From Streptomyces sp. R41 (GTDB taxonomy: Bacteria > Actinomycetota > Actinomycetes > Streptomycetales > Streptomycetaceae), in the NCBI RefSeq assembly GCF_041053055.1, contig NZ_CP163443.1:5005001-5069000 (forward strand): DNA of 64,000 nucleotides, read 5' to 3'. Below are positions 17,603-25,858 of this stretch, piece by piece (position 1 is the stretch's first letter; each line of letters starts with the position of its first letter). The notes beneath the pieces are model-generated. The model ran no database searches. It was not told the DNA's origin and saw nothing but the letters and a program-made list of their open reading frames with translations. The translations under genes were made by a program, and so were the position numbers.

Positions 17603-19402
17603 CTACTTCACGATCGTGATCCGGGCCGCCGCGGGCACCGGATACGGCGTCGCCGCCGACGAGTTGGCCGTCAGATAGGACTCGAAGGCCGCCAGGTCGT
17701 CGCCGCCGACGACCACGTTCGTGCCCTTGCCGAGTTCGGCGAAGCCGTCGCCGCCGCCCGCGAGGAAGGAGTTCATCGCGACGCGGTAGGTGGCGGTGGG
17801 GTCGATCGCGGTGTTGTTGAGCTTGACGGAGTCGGCGACCACTCGGGCGGCGCCCGTCTTCGTCAGGTCCAGGGTGTAGGTGAGGCCCGAGGAGATCTGG
17901 AGGATCTTCGGCGCGGCCTCGTTCGCGCCGCTGACCTGCTGCTGGAGAGCGGTGATCAGCTGGGCGCCGGTGAGGTTCACCAGGTTGACCGTGTTGGAGA
18001 AGGGCTGGACCGTGTACGCCTCCCCGTACGTCACCACGCCGTCGCCCTCACTGCCGCTCGCGGTGTAGGTGAGCCCGGCGCGGATGCCGCCCGGGTTCAT
18101 CACCGCGAGGTCGGCCTCCGGGTCGACGGACTTGGCGTACGCGAGCTGCGCGTCGGCGATCAGGTCGCCGAGCGGGGACTCGGTGCCGGTGTTGCCGATC
18201 TCGCCCGCGATGTAGCCGATGGGTCGCGAGGCGATCGGGGCGGAGAGCGTCTTCCACTTGCTGATCAGGGCCGTCATGTCAGCGGCCTTCGCCACGTCAC
18301 GGGTGACCACGTGGTTCGCGGACTTCACCGCCGTACGCGCGATGTCGCCGGTCCAGCGGTCGTACGTCAGCGTCGTGTCCGTGTAGAGGCGGCCGAAGGA
18401 CGAGGCCGACGTCACCATGCGAGGGTTGCCCGCCGGGTCCGGGACGGTGCACGCGTACGCCTGGTGGGTGTGGCCGGTGACCAGCGCGTCCACGGCCGGC
18501 GTGACGTTCTTGGCGATGTCGACGATCGGCCCGGAGATGCCGTCACCGGCGCCGGGGCTGTCGCAGTCGTAGTTGTACGCCGTCGAGGCGGGCGCACCGC
18601 CCTCGTGGATCAGCGCGACGATCGACTTCACGCCCTGGCGCTGGAGCACCTTGGCGTACTTGTTGATCGTCTCGACCTCGTCGCCGAACTTGAGGCCCTT
18701 GACGCCCTCGGCGGAGACGATGTTCGGGGTGCCCTCCAGGGTCACGCCGATGAAGCCGACCTTGACGCCGTTCTTCTTCCACACCCAGTAGGGCTTGAGG
18801 ATCGGCTTGCCGGTCTTCTCGTCGGTGACGTTCGCGGCGAGGTAGGGGAAGTCGGCGCCCGTGAATTCCTCGCTGTCGTCGTAACAGCCGTCCTTCGGGT
18901 GGCAGCCGCCGTTCTGCAGACGGGCCAGCTCCTTGGCGCCCTCGTCGAACTCGTGGTTGCCGACGCTCGTCACGTCCAGGTCGAGCTTGTTCAGCGCGTC
19001 GATCGTCGGCTCGTCGTGGAAGAGGCCGGAGATCAGCGGGGAGGCGCCGACCATGTCACCGGCTGCGGCCGTGATCGAGTACTTGTTGTTCTTGCGGGCC
19101 TGGCGCAGATGCGTGGCGAGGTATTCGACACCGCCCGCGTCGATGGTCTTCGTCGTGCCGTCCGCCTGCAGCTCCGTGACACGGCCCGAGGAGCCGGACG
19201 GCGGCTCCAGGTTGCCGTGCAGGTCGTTGAAAGACAGCAGCTGTACGTCCTGGTAGCGGCCGCTGCCCTGGTGGTGCAGCGGCGTGGCCTTGTCCTGGCC
19301 CGCGCTCGCGGGCATCGCCGCGGCCAGCGCGCCGACGGTGGCAAGGCCGGCGGCGGCCGCGAGGATGCGATGGGTACGTCTGTGCCGGGGCGTCGATGGC
19401 AT
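17603..19402 (-). CDS. secreted bifunctional metallophosphatase / 5'-nucleotidase
   Basis: A 599-residue secreted enzyme of the UshA/YfkN type. The signal peptide ends near MPASAG. The N-terminal calcineurin-like domain shows the metal-binding motifs FNDLHGN, AAGDMVGA, GNHEFD and GHTHQAY. The C-terminal 5'-nucleotidase domain shows MNPGGIRAG and FLAGGGDGF, which form the substrate pocket. It hydrolyses extracellular nucleotides to nucleosides and phosphate and so fits a phosphate-scavenging role, although no PHO box was seen upstream. The leader region contains an unusual short tandem repeat. Confidence 0.93.
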   Translation of the reverse strand: MPSTPRHRRTHRILAAAAGLATVGALAAAMPASAGQDKATPLHHQGSGRYQDVQLLSFNDLHGNLEPPSGSSGRVTELQADGTTKTIDAGGVEYLATHLRQARKNNKYSITAAAGDMVGASPLISGLFHDEPTIDALNKLDLDVTSVGNHEFDEGAKELARLQNGGCHPKDGCYDDSEEFTGADFPYLAANVTDEKTGKPILKPYWVWKKNGVKVGFIGVTLEGTPNIVSAEGVKGLKFGDEVETINKYAKVLQRQGVKSIVALIHEGGAPASTAYNYDCDSPGAGDGISGPIVDIAKNVTPAVDALVTGHTHQAYACTVPDPAGNPRMVTSASSFGRLYTDTTLTYDRWTGDIARTAVKSANHVVTRDVAKAADMTALISKWKTLSAPIASRPIGYIAGEIGNTGTESPLGDLIADAQLAYAKSVDPEADLAVMNPGGIRAGLTYTASGSEGDGVVTYGEAYTVQPFSNTVNLVNLTGAQLITALQQQVSGANEAAPKILQISSGLTYTLDLTKTGAARVVADSVKLNNTAIDPTATYRVAMNSFLAGGGDGFAELGKGTNVVVGGDDLAAFESYLTANSSAATPYPVPAAARITIVK

Positions 19403-19423
19403 GGGTTCCCCCCTGGGATCCGT

Positions 19424-19504
19424 GGAAGCTGGACGAGCTGAAGAACTGAAGAACGGGAGAGCTCGAGAGCTGGAGAGCGGACGAGCTGGAGAGCTGGACG
19501 GGCT
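19424..19504 (-). repeat. degenerate GAGCTGGA tandem repeat upstream of the 5'-nucleotidase gene
   Basis: About 80 bases composed of imperfect GAGCTGGA/GAGCTGAA/GAGAGCTC units, beginning some 22 bases upstream of the 5'-nucleotidase ATG and therefore in its leader or promoter. The rest of 19505-19650 is an A/T-richer divergent promoter region shared with mshD. Confidence 0.6.
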
Positions 19505-19650
19505 GTGAAGCCGTAGCAGCCGTGGGACGACTGCGGCTTTGCGCGCACTTTAGATTCAACGCGCGTAGCGCAACAGGGGGTTGAGGGTTACCAACAGGTT
19601 GCGGTCGAGCGCACTTCGCCATGAAACGGGCAGGCCTTACCCTCGTAGCC

Positions 19651-20577
19651 ATGACCAGCGACGACAGCGCACTGCCCGCCCTCTCCCGCTCCATCGAGAC
19701 CTGCTCCGCGCTCTCCCCGGGCCAGGCCGAGGACGTGCTCCAGCTGCTCGCCGAGGCCGCCCGGGCCGATGGGCAGCAGGCGGTGTCCGAGCAGGGGCGG
19801 CTGCAGCTCAAGGGCGGAGCCCGTGAGGGCGTACGGCATCTGCTGCTGACCGTCGGTGACCAGCTCATCGGGTACGCGCAGCTGGAGGACACCGACCCGG
19901 TGGAGGCCCCTGCCGCCGAGCTGGTCGTGCACCCGGCGCACCGCGGGCACGGGCACGGGCGGGCGCTGGGCTCCGCGCTGCTCGCCGAGTCCGGGAAGCG
20001 GCTGCGGGTGTGGGCGCACGGCGGGCACTCGGCCGCCCGGCACCTCGCGCAGGTCCTCGGGCTCACCCTCTTCCGCGAACTGCGCCAGATGCGGCGGCCG
20101 TTGGCGGACCTCGACCTGCCCGAGCCGAAGCTCCCGGACGGGGTGCACGTCCGCTCCTTCGTGCCGGGCCGGGACGACGCCGCCTGGCTCGCGGTGAACG
20201 CCGCGGCCTTCGCCCACCACCCCGAGCAGGGCTCCCTCACCCAGCGCGACCTGGACGACCGGATGGCCGAGCCATGGTTCGACCCGTCCGGGTTCTTCCT
20301 CGCCTTCCGCGCCGGCCAACTGGTCGGCTTCCACTGGACCAAGGTCCACGCCGAGGAGCGGCTGGGCGAGGTGTACGTCCTCGGGGTGCACCCCGGCGCC
20401 CAGGGCGGCGGCCTGGGCAAGGCGCTCACCACGATCGGGCTGCGCCACCTCGCCGCGCAGGGCCTGCCCACCGCGATGCTCTACGTCGACGCCGACAACA
20501 AGTCGGCGGTGACCGTGTACGAGCGGCTCGGCTTCGTCACCCACGAGACGGACCTGATGTACCGGACGGAGTCGTAA
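19651..20577 (+). CDS. mshD: mycothiol synthase (acetyltransferase)
   Basis: A 308-residue tandem-GNAT enzyme that acetylates Cys-GlcN-inositol in the last step of mycothiol synthesis, the main low-molecular-weight thiol of actinobacteria. The N-terminal GNAT-like half has HPAHRGHGHGRALG. The active C-terminal half has LGVHPGAQGGGLGKAL and ends with DNKSAVTVYERLGF, the acetyl-CoA-binding signatures. I chose the ATG at 19651 (MTSDDSALPALS), which aligns with my memory of Streptomyces MshD. The upstream ATG at 19621 is possible. No ribosome site is obvious, so leaderless translation may apply. Confidence 0.9.
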   Translation: MTSDDSALPALSRSIETCSALSPGQAEDVLQLLAEAARADGQQAVSEQGRLQLKGGAREGVRHLLLTVGDQLIGYAQLEDTDPVEAPAAELVVHPAHRGHGHGRALGSALLAESGKRLRVWAHGGHSAARHLAQVLGLTLFRELRQMRRPLADLDLPEPKLPDGVHVRSFVPGRDDAAWLAVNAAAFAHHPEQGSLTQRDLDDRMAEPWFDPSGFFLAFRAGQLVGFHWTKVHAEERLGEVYVLGVHPGAQGGGLGKALTTIGLRHLAAQGLPTAMLYVDADNKSAVTVYERLGFVTHETDLMYRTES

Positions 20578-20614
20578 CCGCTCCGCCGGTACCGGTTCAG
20601 TGCCTCACGCCGGG

Positions 20615-21262
20615 TCAGCGGTGAGCAAGAGAGGCGATCCGCCGCCTGGGTTCCGCGACGGAGCACGCACCCAGCAAGGCCGCCACGACCAGGAGCCCCG
20701 CCCAGCGTTCGTGGGCGCCGTCCCAGCGCGGGTCGCCCACCGCCACGAACAGCTCCCACGGTTCCGGGAGCAGCAGGGCGGAGGCGACGACGGTGACCGG
20801 CAGTCCGGCCGACACCGCGACCCCCGGCTCGGCCACGTCCGTGCACCGCACGGCCACGGCCGCGGCGGCCAGGGCGAGCACGGCGATGGTCGCCGCCTCC
20901 AGGGTGACCGCGCCCACCGGGGGCCGGGTCTGCTCCGGTACGAGGAGCAGCGCGGCCGTCCACCACACCACCGCGAACGGAGCGACGAGCGCCACCCGCA
21001 GACCGACCCGCACCGGGCGCCGGGTCGGCACCGCGGCGGTGGTGTGCCGGGCCGGGTCGTCCAGCAGGAAGGCCAGGCCCAGGCCGAAGGCGAGCGCGGC
21101 GGCCCGCAGGAGACTGAGACAGAGCCACGCGTCGGGCGGGGACGACAGCAGTCGCGGGGTCCCGGCGAGCAGCAGCCCCAGGGCACTGCCCGCCGCGAGG
21201 GCCCGCCGGGGCAGGGTCCGGGACACCGGGCGCAGCAGGGCCCGGATCACGCGAGCGGTCAC
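20615..21262 (-). CDS. integral membrane protein of ABC-2 operon
   Basis: A 215-residue protein with about five to six hydrophobic segments (SALGLLLAGTP, LLRAAALAFGLGLAFLL, ATIAVLALAAAAVAVRC, SAGLPVTVVASALLL, LLVVAALLGA). The GTG start overlaps the stop of the preceding permease gene (GTGA). It is probably an accessory membrane component of that transporter. I recognise no named family. The long open frame through this region in the same direction is a shadow beyond the GTG. Confidence 0.75.
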   Translation of the reverse strand: MTARVIRALLRPVSRTLPRRALAAGSALGLLLAGTPRLLSSPPDAWLCLSLLRAAALAFGLGLAFLLDDPARHTTAAVPTRRPVRVGLRVALVAPFAVVWWTAALLLVPEQTRPPVGAVTLEAATIAVLALAAAAVAVRCTDVAEPGVAVSAGLPVTVVASALLLPEPWELFVAVGDPRWDGAHERWAGLLVVAALLGACSVAEPRRRIASLAHR

Positions 21263-22824
21263 TGCTGGCACCTCTTCGCGTCCTCGGCGCCCGCGCCCGC
21301 CGCCGGCACTCCCAGCAGCTGGGCCACCCGAGCCGTCGACGTCTTCGCGGAGGTGAGTTCCGCCCAGTGGGCCCGCACCTTGGGGATGACGCTGTAGCGG
21401 GGCTTGTGCAGCAACTCCCGTACGATCCTGGTCTGTTCGGCGCTCAGATAGACCGGGTTCGTGGGCGCGAGCGAGACCCCGGAGCCCTTGACGCTGTCGT
21501 CGAGGCGGATGTGCCGGAACACGGTCATCGGGTCGGACTCCGAGGCCAGCGCCAGCCACATGATGGTCACCGCGCGGGCGTCGCATCCTTCGCCACTGGA
21601 CTCCTCGTCGCCGGCCACCAGGACCGAGGCCACGCCGACCGCGAACTCCGGGATCCGGTTGCCGCCCCACCGCGTGCCGACGGTCACCACGCCCGGCGTG
21701 CCGGCCGGGTCGAGCGCGGCGGCGCCCTCCAGTCCGTAGCGGGAGTCGACCCGCTGCCGTACGGTCAGCCGCTCGCCCCGGGCGGCGCCGCCCGCGAGGG
21801 ACTGGACGCGGGCGACGACCTCGGCCCAGTCGGCGGTGCGGCCGGTCCACTCGGGGTAGGCGCAGTACGTCGACGTGCCGTGCGCGACGCACGACTGCAC
21901 CTTCTCCGGCGTGGCGGAGGCCTTCGCGCGGGCCGCGATCAGACCGGCCGAGTCGCCCGGGGACTGCCCGGCTACGCCGGCGGCCGTGGCGGCGAGGGCG
22001 AGGGCGGTCACCGCCTTGATGACGCGCGTACGACCGCCGCCGACCAGGACCGCGACGCAGAGCAGGAACACCACGAGCCCCGCCAGATACAGCGCGTGCC
22101 AGGCGGCCGGGCGGCCCAGCAGGTCGGAGGGGAACGGGTCGGCCCCCTCCTCCGAGACGGCCGGGGACAGCCAGCGCACCCAGTGCGCGTCGCCCGAGGC
22201 ATTGGCCGCGAGGATCGTGACGACATAGGCGCCGATCACGAAGAGCGGTGCGCCGAAGGCGGAGCGGATCAGCCGTGCGAGCAGGACGCCGAGGGTGCCG
22301 GACAGAAGGATCGCCAGCGGGCCCACGGCCAGTTCGGCGGGCGAGCCGTGGCCGACCGCGCCCGGCTTCAGCGCCGCCCAGGTGAACTGGAGGGCGACGA
22401 CGAGGGCCGTGCCGGCGGCGAAGGGCACGACGGACAGCGCGTGCGCCACCGTACGCCGCCACGGCTCCATGACCAGCACGTCGAAGTGCCGGTCGGTGCC
22501 CTGCCTGCGGGAACGCAGCACGGCGCGGTTGACGCAGACGAACAGCGCGATGCCGAGGAGTAGCGGGCCGGTCTGGGTGGACCGGTCGACGTCCTGGAGG
22601 ACCGGGTAGTCGTCCATGCCTTCGCGGCCGTTGAACGTCGTCCAGCCGGTGTAGCCGACGTACAGCACGAGGAAGACGAACACCGGTATCTGCAGCAGCA
22701 GTTCGCGTGCCTCGAAGCGGGCGAGGGCGAGGACGGCGGCCGTCCTCGATCCCTGTCCTCGAGCAGGCGGCTCCACCCCCGTGGGAGCCGCCTGCTCGAC
22801 CGTGCCGGTGGTGGTGCCGCTCAT
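21259..22824 (-). CDS. ABC-2-type membrane protein
   Basis: A 521-residue protein. The N-terminal half has about six membrane segments (for example VFVFLVLYVGYTGW, AILLSGTLGVLLARLI, LYLAGLVVFLLCVAVLV), including TDRHFDVLVMEPWRRTVAHA, which resembles the cytoplasmic loop of ABC-2 permeases. The C-terminal half (about 290-521) is soluble and probably extracytoplasmic, with Cys pairs. The ATG start overlaps the ATPase stop (ATGA), so ATPase and permease are coupled. The substrate is unknown. Confidence 0.78.
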   Translation of the reverse strand: MSGTTTGTVEQAAPTGVEPPARGQGSRTAAVLALARFEARELLLQIPVFVFLVLYVGYTGWTTFNGREGMDDYPVLQDVDRSTQTGPLLLGIALFVCVNRAVLRSRRQGTDRHFDVLVMEPWRRTVAHALSVVPFAAGTALVVALQFTWAALKPGAVGHGSPAELAVGPLAILLSGTLGVLLARLIRSAFGAPLFVIGAYVVTILAANASGDAHWVRWLSPAVSEEGADPFPSDLLGRPAAWHALYLAGLVVFLLCVAVLVGGGRTRVIKAVTALALAATAAGVAGQSPGDSAGLIAARAKASATPEKVQSCVAHGTSTYCAYPEWTGRTADWAEVVARVQSLAGGAARGERLTVRQRVDSRYGLEGAAALDPAGTPGVVTVGTRWGGNRIPEFAVGVASVLVAGDEESSGEGCDARAVTIMWLALASESDPMTVFRHIRLDDSVKGSGVSLAPTNPVYLSAEQTRIVRELLHKPRYSVIPKVRAHWAELTSAKTSTARVAQLLGVPAAGAGAEDAKRCQQ

Positions 22825-23681
22825 GCCGCCACCTCCGCGGGCTCGCCGTCGAGGGTGAGCAAGTAGCCGTCCTCCAGGGTCGGTTCGAGAAGGTCGGCAC
22901 CCTCGGGCGGGTCGCCGACGTTGCGGAAGGAGCCCGTGCCCGTACGCCATCCGGCTCGCGCGCCCGGGTCGCGTTCCGTGCTGCTCCACACCCGGCCCGC
23001 CGCCCGCGCGGTCAGCTCGGCGGGCGTGCCCTCGAAGCGGACGCTTCCGCGGGCCATGACGATCACGCGGTGGCAGAGCATCGCGACGTCCTCGGTCTGG
23101 TGGGTGGAGAGCAGAACCGTCCGCCCTTCACCGGCCTGGGCGATCAGCTCCCGAAAGCGCATGCGCTGTTCGGGGTCGAGGCCGACGGTCGGCTCGTCGA
23201 GGACGAGGAAACCGGGGTCGCCGACGAGCGCGGCGGCCAGCGCGACCCGCTGGCGCATACCGCCGGACAGCCTCTTGATGCGCTTGCTCCGTACGTCGGA
23301 CAGGTCGACGGCGTCGAGCACGCGCCGCACCTCCCGGTGCCGGGCGCCGCGGTCCGTCAGCTCCTTCAGGATCGCCACGTAGTCGACGAACTCGAAGGCC
23401 GAGAAGTCCTGGTGGAACCCCGGCGTCTGCGGCAGATAACCCAGAGCGCGCCGCACGTCGAGGCGGCCGGCCGTCGTGCTCGGGTCGTGCCCGAGCACCG
23501 TGAAGGCCCCCCGGTCGGCGGGCACGGCGGTGGCGAGCACCCGCAACAGGGTGGTCTTTCCGGCCCCGTTGGGCCCGAGCAGCCCGGTGACGCCCTCGGT
23601 CAGCCGCAGCGAGACGTCGTCGAGGGCGACGGTCCCGCCGTAGCGGAGGGTCAGGCCGGATGCGGAGACGGTGGGGGTCAT
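22821..23681 (-). CDS. ABC-2-type transporter ATP-binding protein
   Basis: A 286-residue ATPase with Walker A GPNGAGKTT, signature LSGGMRQRVALAAAL, Walker B FLVLDEPTVGLD and the switch His in LLSTHQTEDV. The ATG at 23681 has a textbook AGGAG site eight bases upstream. The longer frame starting at 23834 would read through a block of tandem repeats and was rejected. It is part of the operon sigma factor, anti-sigma factor, ATPase, permease, membrane protein. Confidence 0.9.
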   Translation of the reverse strand: MTPTVSASGLTLRYGGTVALDDVSLRLTEGVTGLLGPNGAGKTTLLRVLATAVPADRGAFTVLGHDPSTTAGRLDVRRALGYLPQTPGFHQDFSAFEFVDYVAILKELTDRGARHREVRRVLDAVDLSDVRSKRIKRLSGGMRQRVALAAALVGDPGFLVLDEPTVGLDPEQRMRFRELIAQAGEGRTVLLSTHQTEDVAMLCHRVIVMARGSVRFEGTPAELTARAAGRVWSSTERDPGARAGWRTGTGSFRNVGDPPEGADLLEPTLEDGYLLTLDGEPAEVAA

Positions 23682-23760
23682 ACGTACGGCACTCCTGTCG
23701 GAGAAGATCGAAGACGTGGGCAGAGGCGCGGCGCCGCTGTCATGGAGGTGGGCAGAGTCG

Positions 23761-23839
23761 GCGGTCACGCGGCACCCCTGTGGGAGGTGGGGGCGGTCAC
23801 GCGGCTCCTCTGTCGGAGGGCGGTCACGCGGCACCCCTG
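23761..23839 (-). repeat. three copies of a 20-bp repeat at the 3' end of the anti-sigma gene
   Basis: GCGGTCACGCGGCACCCCTG occurs at 23761-23780 and 23820-23839, with a variant at 23793-23812. The right-most copy contains the anti-sigma gene's last codons and TGA stop. The other two repeat that stop context in the gap before the ATPase gene, as though the gene's 3' end was duplicated twice. Confidence 0.65.
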
Positions 23840-24804
23840 CCCGAGAAGTGGGCGAAAGACATCCGCGACGCGTCGAAGCGGTCCCGTACGAGATAGAGCA
23901 GCCCGGTGGCGAGCGCCGCGACCGCCCCGGCGACGCCCTGTCCGGCCGCCGTGAACGGCGCGAGCGTGCCGCCCGTCTCGGTCGTCGACTGCGCCGCCAC
24001 CAGCAGGCCGATCCACGCGCCGCCGACCAGCGAGGGCGCGAGCACCGGACCCAGCCGGGCGCTCAGCGCGAGCCCGGTGCCGGTGAGGGCGAGCGCGGGC
24101 AGCAGCCAGGCCAGTGCGCGCAGCCCGTACGACGGCAGTGCGAGGGTCGCGAGGCCGTTCAGACCCAGGCCGATAGCCAGTACGGCGACCGTGCGGATCA
24201 TCAGCAGCCGGAACCCGTGCATCGGTGACACGACGGCCATCTCGTACGTCGGGTCGAGCGTGGGCCCGTACGACAGCGCGACCCCGGCGAGCGGGAGCAG
24301 CGGAGCGAGGGCCAGGAACAGCGAGGGCGAGGTCGCGGACTGCACCGCGTTGGCCACCAGCACGGTCATCACCAGCACGGCGGCGACCGCGCCCAGCCAG
24401 GAGCGGCGCAGCACGGGCGTGGCCGCGAGCAGCCGCGCGGTGTGGTCGGCGACGCCGACCCGCACCAGCAGCGACTCGAGCCTCCCCGGCCGCGGCGCGT
24501 CCAGCTCGGCGTCGAGCCGCTCCCACCCGGCGTCCAGCGCGGCAGGGTCGCTCACCGCGGCGAGCGCCTCCCGGCACTGGGCACACGAGGCGAGGTGGGT
24601 GTCGGCGGACCAGAGCCGGGGGGGCGTCAACTCGCCCAGCGCGTAGGCCCGGAGATCGGCTTCGTCCACATGCCACCGGCCATCGGGGGCGGTCGGCGGA
24701 CCAGCGGTCTTCGCCCCCTCCGTCGCTGCCCGTCCCGTCCTCGGGGGCTCAGCCCCCGAACCCCCGCTCCTCAAACGCCGGAGGGGCTGAAATTTGCCGC
24801 TCAT
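23824..24804 (-). CDS. zinc-finger (zf-HC2) multi-pass anti-sigma factor
   Basis: A 326-residue protein, start overlapping the sigma gene stop (ATGA). Residues about 4-34 (KFQPLRRLRSGGSGAEPPR and onward) are encoded by a dispersed intergenic repeat and look unrelated to the domain. The zf-HC2 anti-sigma motif follows (HLASCAQC, with the upstream His in RWHVDEADLRAYALGEL), then about six membrane segments. It should hold the ECF sigma factor at 24801-25343 at the membrane. The multi-pass C-terminus is unusual compared with single-pass anti-sigma factors and may sense membrane state or interact with the ABC transporter encoded downstream. Confidence 0.85.
   Translation of the reverse strand: MSGKFQPLRRLRSGGSGAEPPRTGRAATEGAKTAGPPTAPDGRWHVDEADLRAYALGELTPPRLWSADTHLASCAQCREALAAVSDPAALDAGWERLDAELDAPRPGRLESLLVRVGVADHTARLLAATPVLRRSWLGAVAAVLVMTVLVANAVQSATSPSLFLALAPLLPLAGVALSYGPTLDPTYEMAVVSPMHGFRLLMIRTVAVLAIGLGLNGLATLALPSYGLRALAWLLPALALTGTGLALSARLGPVLAPSLVGGAWIGLLVAAQSTTETGGTLAPFTAAGQGVAGAVAALATGLLYLVRDRFDASRMSFAHFSGRGAA
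24708..24797 (-). repeat. dispersed intergenic repeat, copy inside a coding sequence
   Basis: On the minus strand this reads TTTCAGCCCCTCCGGCGTTT, then GAGGAGCGGGGG, then a hairpin GGGGGCTGAGCCCCC, then a segment ending GGAGGGGGCGAAGAC. The same order is found at 43395-43530. Here it lies between the anti-sigma start codon and its zinc-finger domain and is in frame. Confidence 0.7.
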
Positions 24805-25343
24805 GCCAGTGCCTCCCGCAACTGCTTGCGTGCACGCAGTGCGCGCGTCTTGACCGTGCCCGGGGGTATGCCGAGCAGGACGGCCGCTTCCCGGGTGCTG
24901 AGCCCGTCGATCACCGTGGCCTGGAGGACCGCGCGCAGTTCGGGCGAGAGCCGGGTCAGCGCGCCCGCCAGGTCTCCGTGCTCGACCCCGGCCAGCACGC
25001 GCTCCTCGGCGGAGTCCTCGTCCCGGTGCCGGAGGCGGGCCAGTGCCTGCCGGAGCCGGCCGCGCGCGCCGTCACCGCGCAGGGTGTCGATCAGTCGTCG
25101 CGAGCCGATGCGCCACAGCCAGCCGGCCGCGTCGCCCTCCTCGCGGTAGCGGGCCGTGCCGCGCCACACGGCGAGGAAGGTCTCCTGCACGACATCGTCG
25201 ACGACTCCGGCGTCGGCGCACCGGCCGCGCAGCCGTGCGGTCAGCCACGGCGCGTACCGCCGGTACAGCTCCTCGAAGGCGCGACGGTCCCCGTCCGCCG
25301 CGATGGCCCGCAGCAGCTCCCCGTCGCTTCTCGTTTCCCTCAC
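24801..25343 (-). CDS. ECF-type RNA polymerase sigma factor
   Basis: A 180-residue ECF sigma factor. Region 2 is visible in FEELYRRYAPWLTARLRG and DDVVQETFLAVWRG. Region 4 is visible in LSTREAAVLLGIPPGTVKTR. The GTG start has a gagggg site. It heads the operon containing its zf-HC2 anti-sigma factor and an ABC-2 transporter, so the transporter is probably part of the regulon or the signalling circuit. It is divergent from the GntR-ABC operon. Confidence 0.92.
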   Translation of the reverse strand: MRETRSDGELLRAIAADGDRRAFEELYRRYAPWLTARLRGRCADAGVVDDVVQETFLAVWRGTARYREEGDAAGWLWRIGSRRLIDTLRGDGARGRLRQALARLRHRDEDSAEERVLAGVEHGDLAGALTRLSPELRAVLQATVIDGLSTREAAVLLGIPPGTVKTRALRARKQLREALA

Positions 25344-25425
25344 AACCCCTCATCGGACGAGCCCCGCCGATCGGTTCACGCATCGGCCCACAAAATCTCG
25401 GTCTTGACTGCGGCCACCATCTTGC

Positions 25426-25461
25426 ACCACCCTTTCACTACTCAATTAGTGAAAGGGTGGT
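25426..25461 (+). promoter_or_regulatory. 36-bp palindromic operator upstream of the GntR gene
   Basis: ACCACCCTTTCACTA (25426-25440) and TAGTGAAAGGGTGGT (25447-25461) form a perfect 15-bp inverted repeat with a 6-base spacer. It ends 7 bases before the GntR start codon, so it overlaps the ribosome site (GAAAGGG). This is the expected position for autoregulation by a YtrA-type repressor. Binding is inferred. Confidence 0.75.
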
Positions 25462-25468
25462 TGTCCGA

Positions 25469-25858
25469 GTGGTCGAGTACCGCATCGACCGGCGCAGCGG
25501 CGTCGCCACCTACGTCCAGATCGTCCAGCAGACGAAGCAAGCTCTTCGCCTGGGCCTCCTTGAACCGGGCGACAAGCTCCCCACGGCCCGCGAGGTCGTG
25601 GAAGCCACCGCCATCAATCCGAACACCGTCCTGAAGGCCTACCGCGAGCTGGAGCGGGAGGGCCTGGTCGAGGCCAGACGCGGCCTCGGCACCTTCGTAC
25701 GGAAGTCGCTGGGCACCGCCCCGGCCGACTCGCCGCTGCGCGCCGAACTGGACGCGTGGGCGGTCAGGGCCCGCGAGACCGGGCTCCAGCGCGACGACGT
25801 GGCGGCGCTCTTCACCGCCGTACTCGATGAACAGTTCAGCAAGGGAGACCACGAATGA
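25469..25858 (+). CDS. GntR-family (YtrA-type) transcriptional regulator
   Basis: A 129-residue regulator. The winged helix spans about 8-76, with LPTAREVVEATAINPNTVLK as the recognition helix region and a wing ending RRGLGTFV. The short C-terminus is typical of the YtrA subfamily, which usually represses an adjacent ABC transporter. I chose the GTG at 25469 (VVEYRIDRRSG); another GTG at 25457 adds four residues. The stop overlaps the ATPase start (ATGA). Confidence 0.88.
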   Translation: MVEYRIDRRSGVATYVQIVQQTKQALRLGLLEPGDKLPTAREVVEATAINPNTVLKAYRELEREGLVEARRGLGTFVRKSLGTAPADSPLRAELDAWAVRARETGLQRDDVAALFTAVLDEQFSKGDHE

